From contig JASFWK010000034.1 of NCBI GenBank assembly GCA_050049355.1, positions 1-18,675 on the forward strand: a DNA stretch of 18,675 bases, written 5' to 3'. A model generated the notes under the pieces. It searched no databases. It worked only from the letters and a program-made list of their open reading frames with translations, and was not told where the DNA came from. Shown here in pieces: positions 16,370-18,675 of the stretch (the stretch's first letter is position 1; every line of letters begins with the position of its first letter). The stretch comes from JASFWK01 sp050049355 (GTDB lineage Bacteria; Chloroflexota; Anaerolineae; B4-G1; DUEL01). The translations under genes were made by a program, and so were the position numbers.

Positions 16370-16494
16370 TGCTAACTTCCGCTACACCTGACCGCCTTGC
16401 GGCGGGGGCCAGCGGCGATTTGTCGGGAAGTATTGTTCACAATCAAATTACCGGCGATTGCCAACTCGGCGGCAGGTGAGCTTTTACGTTAGGC
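16370..16494 (+). other. attC site of cassette V (125 bp)
   Basis: R'' TGCTAAC (16370-16376) and R' GTTAGGC (16488-16494) enclose arms ACCTG-A-CCGCC (starting near 16386) and GGCGGCAGGT (near 16469-16478), again pairing with one extrahelical A. The R'' with upstream bases complements its own cassette start at 15868 in 12 of 14 positions, both differences being transitions. The central part is long, as in Vibrio-type attC repeats. Confidence 0.8.
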
Positions 16495-16545
16495 TGCCTA
16501 TGAAACTGCGTTTCGCGGAGGAATACCTTTCACAGGAGGTCGATG

Positions 16546-16818
16546 ATGGGAAAAGAGACAAGACTATTCAAAAGCGAAGAACGGAAAAGCCGAGCAGACT
16601 TGAGTGCTTTCGTACGCCAACTGGCTGACAAGATCTCAGAAGGCCAGGTCGTGCTACGCCAGGGCCAAGAGGAGATCACACTACAACTCCCCCAAAGTTT
16701 GATCCTCGAAGTGCAGGTGGAGGACGAAGACAAAGGGGCAAAGGGAATCCAGCACAGTCTGGAAGTGGAAATCAAGTGGTTTGATGACGAGCAAGAAGGC
16801 CCCTTGGAGTTGGGATAG
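16546..16818 (+). CDS. Amphi-Trp domain-containing protein
   Basis: This 90-residue protein matches the amphi-Trp domain pattern: an N-terminal KSEERKSRADLSAFVRQLADKISEGQVVLRQGQEEITLQLP, a strand LILEVQVEDED, and a final strand LEVEIKWFDDE with the conserved Trp. Amphi-Trp proteins are small and widespread in bacteria and archaea, and of unknown function. Two ATG codons stand side by side (16543 and 16546); GGAGG is 3 bases from the first and 6 from the second, favouring the second. It is the only gene of cassette VI, which is short (556 bp) and ends in a well-formed attC. Confidence 0.85.
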   Translation: MGKETRLFKSEERKSRADLSAFVRQLADKISEGQVVLRQGQEEITLQLPQSLILEVQVEDEDKGAKGIQHSLEVEIKWFDDEQEGPLELG

Positions 16819-16894
16819 AGTTTGCATCTACTTGGATGCGGGCTTCTTCGGCTCTCGCAGAGAGGCGGCACAGACTGTGTCATCGTTCAAGGCA

Positions 16895-17050
16895 GCCTAA
16901 CCTCTCGCTGGAGGCGACGCGGCCCTTGTCCTGTCCGACAAGGACAGGACTGCGCCGCGATGAAGCCGCGGGCGGTTGGGCAACTACGTTGATCACATAC
17001 CGAGGTCGCCGGGCATGGGCCGCCGCGCGCCTCAGCTCGCACCGTTGGGC
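16895..17050 (+). other. attC site of cassette VI (156 bp)
   Basis: R'' GCCTAAC (16895-16901), spacer CTCTCGCTG, then L'' GAGGCG-A-CGCGGC; L' is GCCGCGCGCCTC or a close variant (near 17026-17036), then a spacer and R' GTTGGGC (17044-17050). The loop contains its own hairpin (TCCTGTCC/GGACAGGA). AGGCAGCCTAAC (16890-16901) is the perfect 12-base complement of its cassette start GTTAGGCTGCCT (16488-16499). Confidence 0.85.
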
Positions 17051-17123
17051 GGGCGAAAGACGGATGCAGAGCAACTGGAACAATTCGCGGCCACCGGAAT
17101 GACAGTAAAATTCGGGTGATGAG

Positions 17124-18512
17124 ATGAGATCCAGGATGGGACAGGAGAAGGCTTCGTTGTCGCGAGTGGTACGCTGGTTGATCGTAATCGGCATCTGCAT
17201 CTTTGCGGTGCTGTTGAGTTTGCCGATATGTGCTGGCGTCAGCCTTTGGTATACGGAGACGAAGGGGCCGTTCAAGAACTGGACACAGGTGGTGGATTTG
17301 GAGAGGGATGGAGATCTGGATGTGGTGATCAGCCATACCCGCTGGGAGGGGGTGGATATTTCGTGGGCAGGGATCGGCAGATGGATCAACCAAGGGGATG
17401 GTCAGTTTGAGCTCATCCGTGAAGCGGAGCCGGATACCTTTGGCGGATTTGCAGCGGGTGTGGGAGACGTCGATCAAGACAGGGATGAGGATACATTCGT
17501 CCAGGTCTTCGGGATCCACCTGCTGGTAAACCAGGGCGGGCTGCAAGGGGGGGAGCCCGGCAAGTACATTTCGAGCGGCGGGATCAACTCACCACCTGCC
17601 TATAACAAAGGCTACCGGGACATGGGCGGGACGATCGTGATGGGCGATTTGAGCAGCGATGGCTGGATCGACGCGTTTGTGGCAGGCTGCTGTTATGGCA
17701 TAATTCCCACGGAACCCGGGTATGACTACCCTCATGCGCCCTCTGTGTCGTGGGTGTGGATCAACGATGGCGGGGTGGGGAACCTTCAGACGGGGCATAT
17801 CCTCCCGGTGGATTTCCTGGATGGGCGGCCCATCCGGGAGGCGGCGCTGGGCGATGTGGATGGGGATGGCGACCTGGATGTATTCGCAGCGGTGGGAGAG
17901 CCAACCATGGGAACGATCGATTCGCTGGACGATCTGATCTTACTGAACGACGGGACGGGGACGTTGACGGCGTACGACCAGCAGCTGGGCAATACGGATA
18001 GCACCTCGGTAGCGCTGGGTGATGTGAACGGGGACGGGCGTTTGGATGCGTTGGTGGGAACGAGCGCTGGGGCGAGGTTATGGATTAACCAGAGCCATGA
18101 GATGGGGAGCGGCGGATCCATTTTCGTTCCAGCAGAGCAATCGTTCGAGGCGGTGCAGACGGTATGGGGCAAGCTTCAAGCAGGGCTGTCAACGGCAGCC
18201 GACAAGTTGTATGGATTATATCTGCCCTATGGCAGCATCCGGACCAAAGCGGTGTTCCTAGCGGATTTGGATGGAGATGGCGACCTGGATGCGCTGATTG
18301 CCAGGGTTTGGGGAGCGGAGATATGGTGGAACGATGGGCAGGGGGGGTTTCGCCGATCGGATGTGCGCTTTGAATATCGAGAGGATACGGGTGTGGCCGT
18401 GGCCGATTTTGATGGGGATGGGGATCAGGACATTTTTGCCGGAAGCAACGAGTACGACTATCAGGTCTGGTGGAACCATGGTGAGGGGACGTTTATAGCC
18501 GACAACCGGTAG
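17124..18512 (+). CDS. Membrane-anchored FG-GAP/VCBS repeat protein
   Basis: The 462-residue protein has one N-terminal hydrophobic segment (about residues 14-34, VVRWLIVIGICIFAVLLSLP) acting as signal or anchor, then about seven calcium-loop repeats of the FG-GAP/VCBS type: DLERDGDLDVVIS, GDVDQDRDEDTFVQ, GDLSSDGWIDAFVA, GDVDGDGDLDVFAA, GDVNGDGRLDALVG, ADLDGDGDLDALIA and ADFDGDGDQDIFAG, alternating with WWN/WIN strands. These form a beta propeller with Ca2+-binding loops, on the outside of the cell. Such proteins often mediate binding or carry enzymatic domains; none is seen here. The gene starts 74 bases after the R' box of cassette VII. The ribosome binding site is weak, and ATG 17136 is an alternative start. 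Confidence 0.8.
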   Translation: MRSRMGQEKASLSRVVRWLIVIGICIFAVLLSLPICAGVSLWYTETKGPFKNWTQVVDLERDGDLDVVISHTRWEGVDISWAGIGRWINQGDGQFELIREAEPDTFGGFAAGVGDVDQDRDEDTFVQVFGIHLLVNQGGLQGGEPGKYISSGGINSPPAYNKGYRDMGGTIVMGDLSSDGWIDAFVAGCCYGIIPTEPGYDYPHAPSVSWVWINDGGVGNLQTGHILPVDFLDGRPIREAALGDVDGDGDLDVFAAVGEPTMGTIDSLDDLILLNDGTGTLTAYDQQLGNTDSTSVALGDVNGDGRLDALVGTSAGARLWINQSHEMGSGGSIFVPAEQSFEAVQTVWGKLQAGLSTAADKLYGLYLPYGSIRTKAVFLADLDGDGDLDALIARVWGAEIWWNDGQGGFRRSDVRFEYREDTGVAVADFDGDGDQDIFAGSNEYDYQVWWNHGEGTFIADNR

Positions 18513-18563
18513 CAAGCACTGATCGGGACTGAATAGGGAGAGTAAGATCGCATAGGTGGAGAG

Positions 18564-18572
18564 GCCCGCCCA
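18564..18572 (+). other. Left part of the interrupted attC of cassette VII
   Basis: GCCCGCCCA is the reverse complement of its own cassette start (GTTGGGCGGGC, 17044-17054), lacking only the last AC. It is cut at the same position as the attC at 13986, and the IS begins at the next base. Confidence 0.7.
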
Positions 18573-18675
18573 CCGATGACTTGCAAAGTCAAGTCGACTG
18601 AAAAGCATTAAAGATCAGAGAACCTAAAAGCACGCCGTCGTTGTCGGGGCTGTGGGCGGTGTGGGCAGGCGTGTT
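18573..18675 (-). mobile_element. Second copy of the IS110-family element, partial
   Basis: These 103 bases are identical to 13987-14089, the transposase-distal end of the complete IS. The element runs out of the window. It has the same orientation relative to the attC as the first copy. Full identity indicates recent movement, or duplication of a segment. Confidence 0.85.

Larger units (their letters stand above)
7307..18572 (+). mobile_element. Integron-type gene-cassette array (attC cluster), no integrase seen
   Basis: Seven inferred cassettes lie in the same orientation. Approximate limits: I 7308-8490 (ABM-like and unknown protein; end degenerate), II 8490-11940 (protease; start not defined), III 11941-12965 (MBL fold), IV 12966-15868 (MDR oxidoreductase, attC split by an IS), V 15869-16488 (zinc ribbon), VI 16489-17044 (amphi-Trp), VII 17045 to beyond 18572 (FG-GAP protein, attC split by an IS). 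Boundaries are G^TTRRRY-like boxes. For III-VII the R'' of each cassette with its upstream bases is the reverse complement of its own start: 9/10 bases for III, 12/14 for V, 12/12 for VI, and the partial boxes GGGCGGCCCA and GCCCGCCCA before the IS for IV and VII. This argues strongly for excision and insertion of circular cassettes. Confidence 0.85.

Noticed and set aside
16975..16981. A second GTTGGGC inside the cassette VI attC, which could make an 87-bp attC
   Set aside because: The outer box at 17044 gives arms that pair fully except for the extrahelical A seen in the other sites. The inner pairing is a loop hairpin.

Overview
The left part (1-6403) looks like ordinary chromosome of a GC-rich bacterium. 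The mix is a long VanW-family protein, a THEP1-type NTPase, a secreted protein with FGYP/VQYF repeats, and GTG and TTG starts. This suggests Chloroflexota (Anaerolineae- or Thermoflexia-like). That placement is an inference from gene content; no rRNA marker is in the window.

Chromosomal part: a VanW protein (+) converges on a BaiN-type flavoprotein (-), which follows the THEP1 NTPase on the same strand. A PAP2 membrane phosphatase (+) diverges from the NTPase and converges on a secreted repeat protein (-). A consensus promoter then drives a tRNA with CAU anticodon and initiator features. Just downstream lies the N-terminal piece of a tyrosine recombinase, ending at a strong hairpin terminator; it looks like the scar of an integrated element.

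Accessory part (about 7307-18675): I read this as an integron-type gene-cassette array. Unrelated genes all lie on the + strand, each followed by an imperfect palindrome with attC architecture: R'' (RYYYAAC-like), a spacer of about 9 nt, an L'' arm carrying one extrahelical A, a loop, the matching L' arm, a spacer, and R' (GTTRRRY-like). For five cassettes the R'' box and its upstream bases are the reverse complement of the start of that same cassette. This is expected if each cassette was once a circle closed at its own attC. Cargo in order: an ABM-like protein with a protein of unknown function, a large HEXXH protease, a metallo-beta-lactamase-fold hydrolase, a quinone-oxidoreductase-like MDR protein, a small zinc-ribbon protein, an amphi-Trp protein, and a membrane-anchored FG-GAP/VCBS protein. 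No integron integrase gene is visible, so the array resembles a cluster of attC sites lacking an integrase, unless intI lies outside the window.

Two copies of one IS110-family element (one complete, one cut by the window end) sit at exactly the same position, inside the R'' box (GCCCA^AC) of two different attC sites. The complete copy carries a perfect 15-bp inverted repeat containing GTTGGGC/GCCCAAC in the noncoding region upstream of its transposase, a candidate for a guide (bridge) RNA that recognises attC. A separate repeat of about 205 bp occurs twice, and both copies stop being alike exactly at GTTGGGC cassette junctions; it is not coding.
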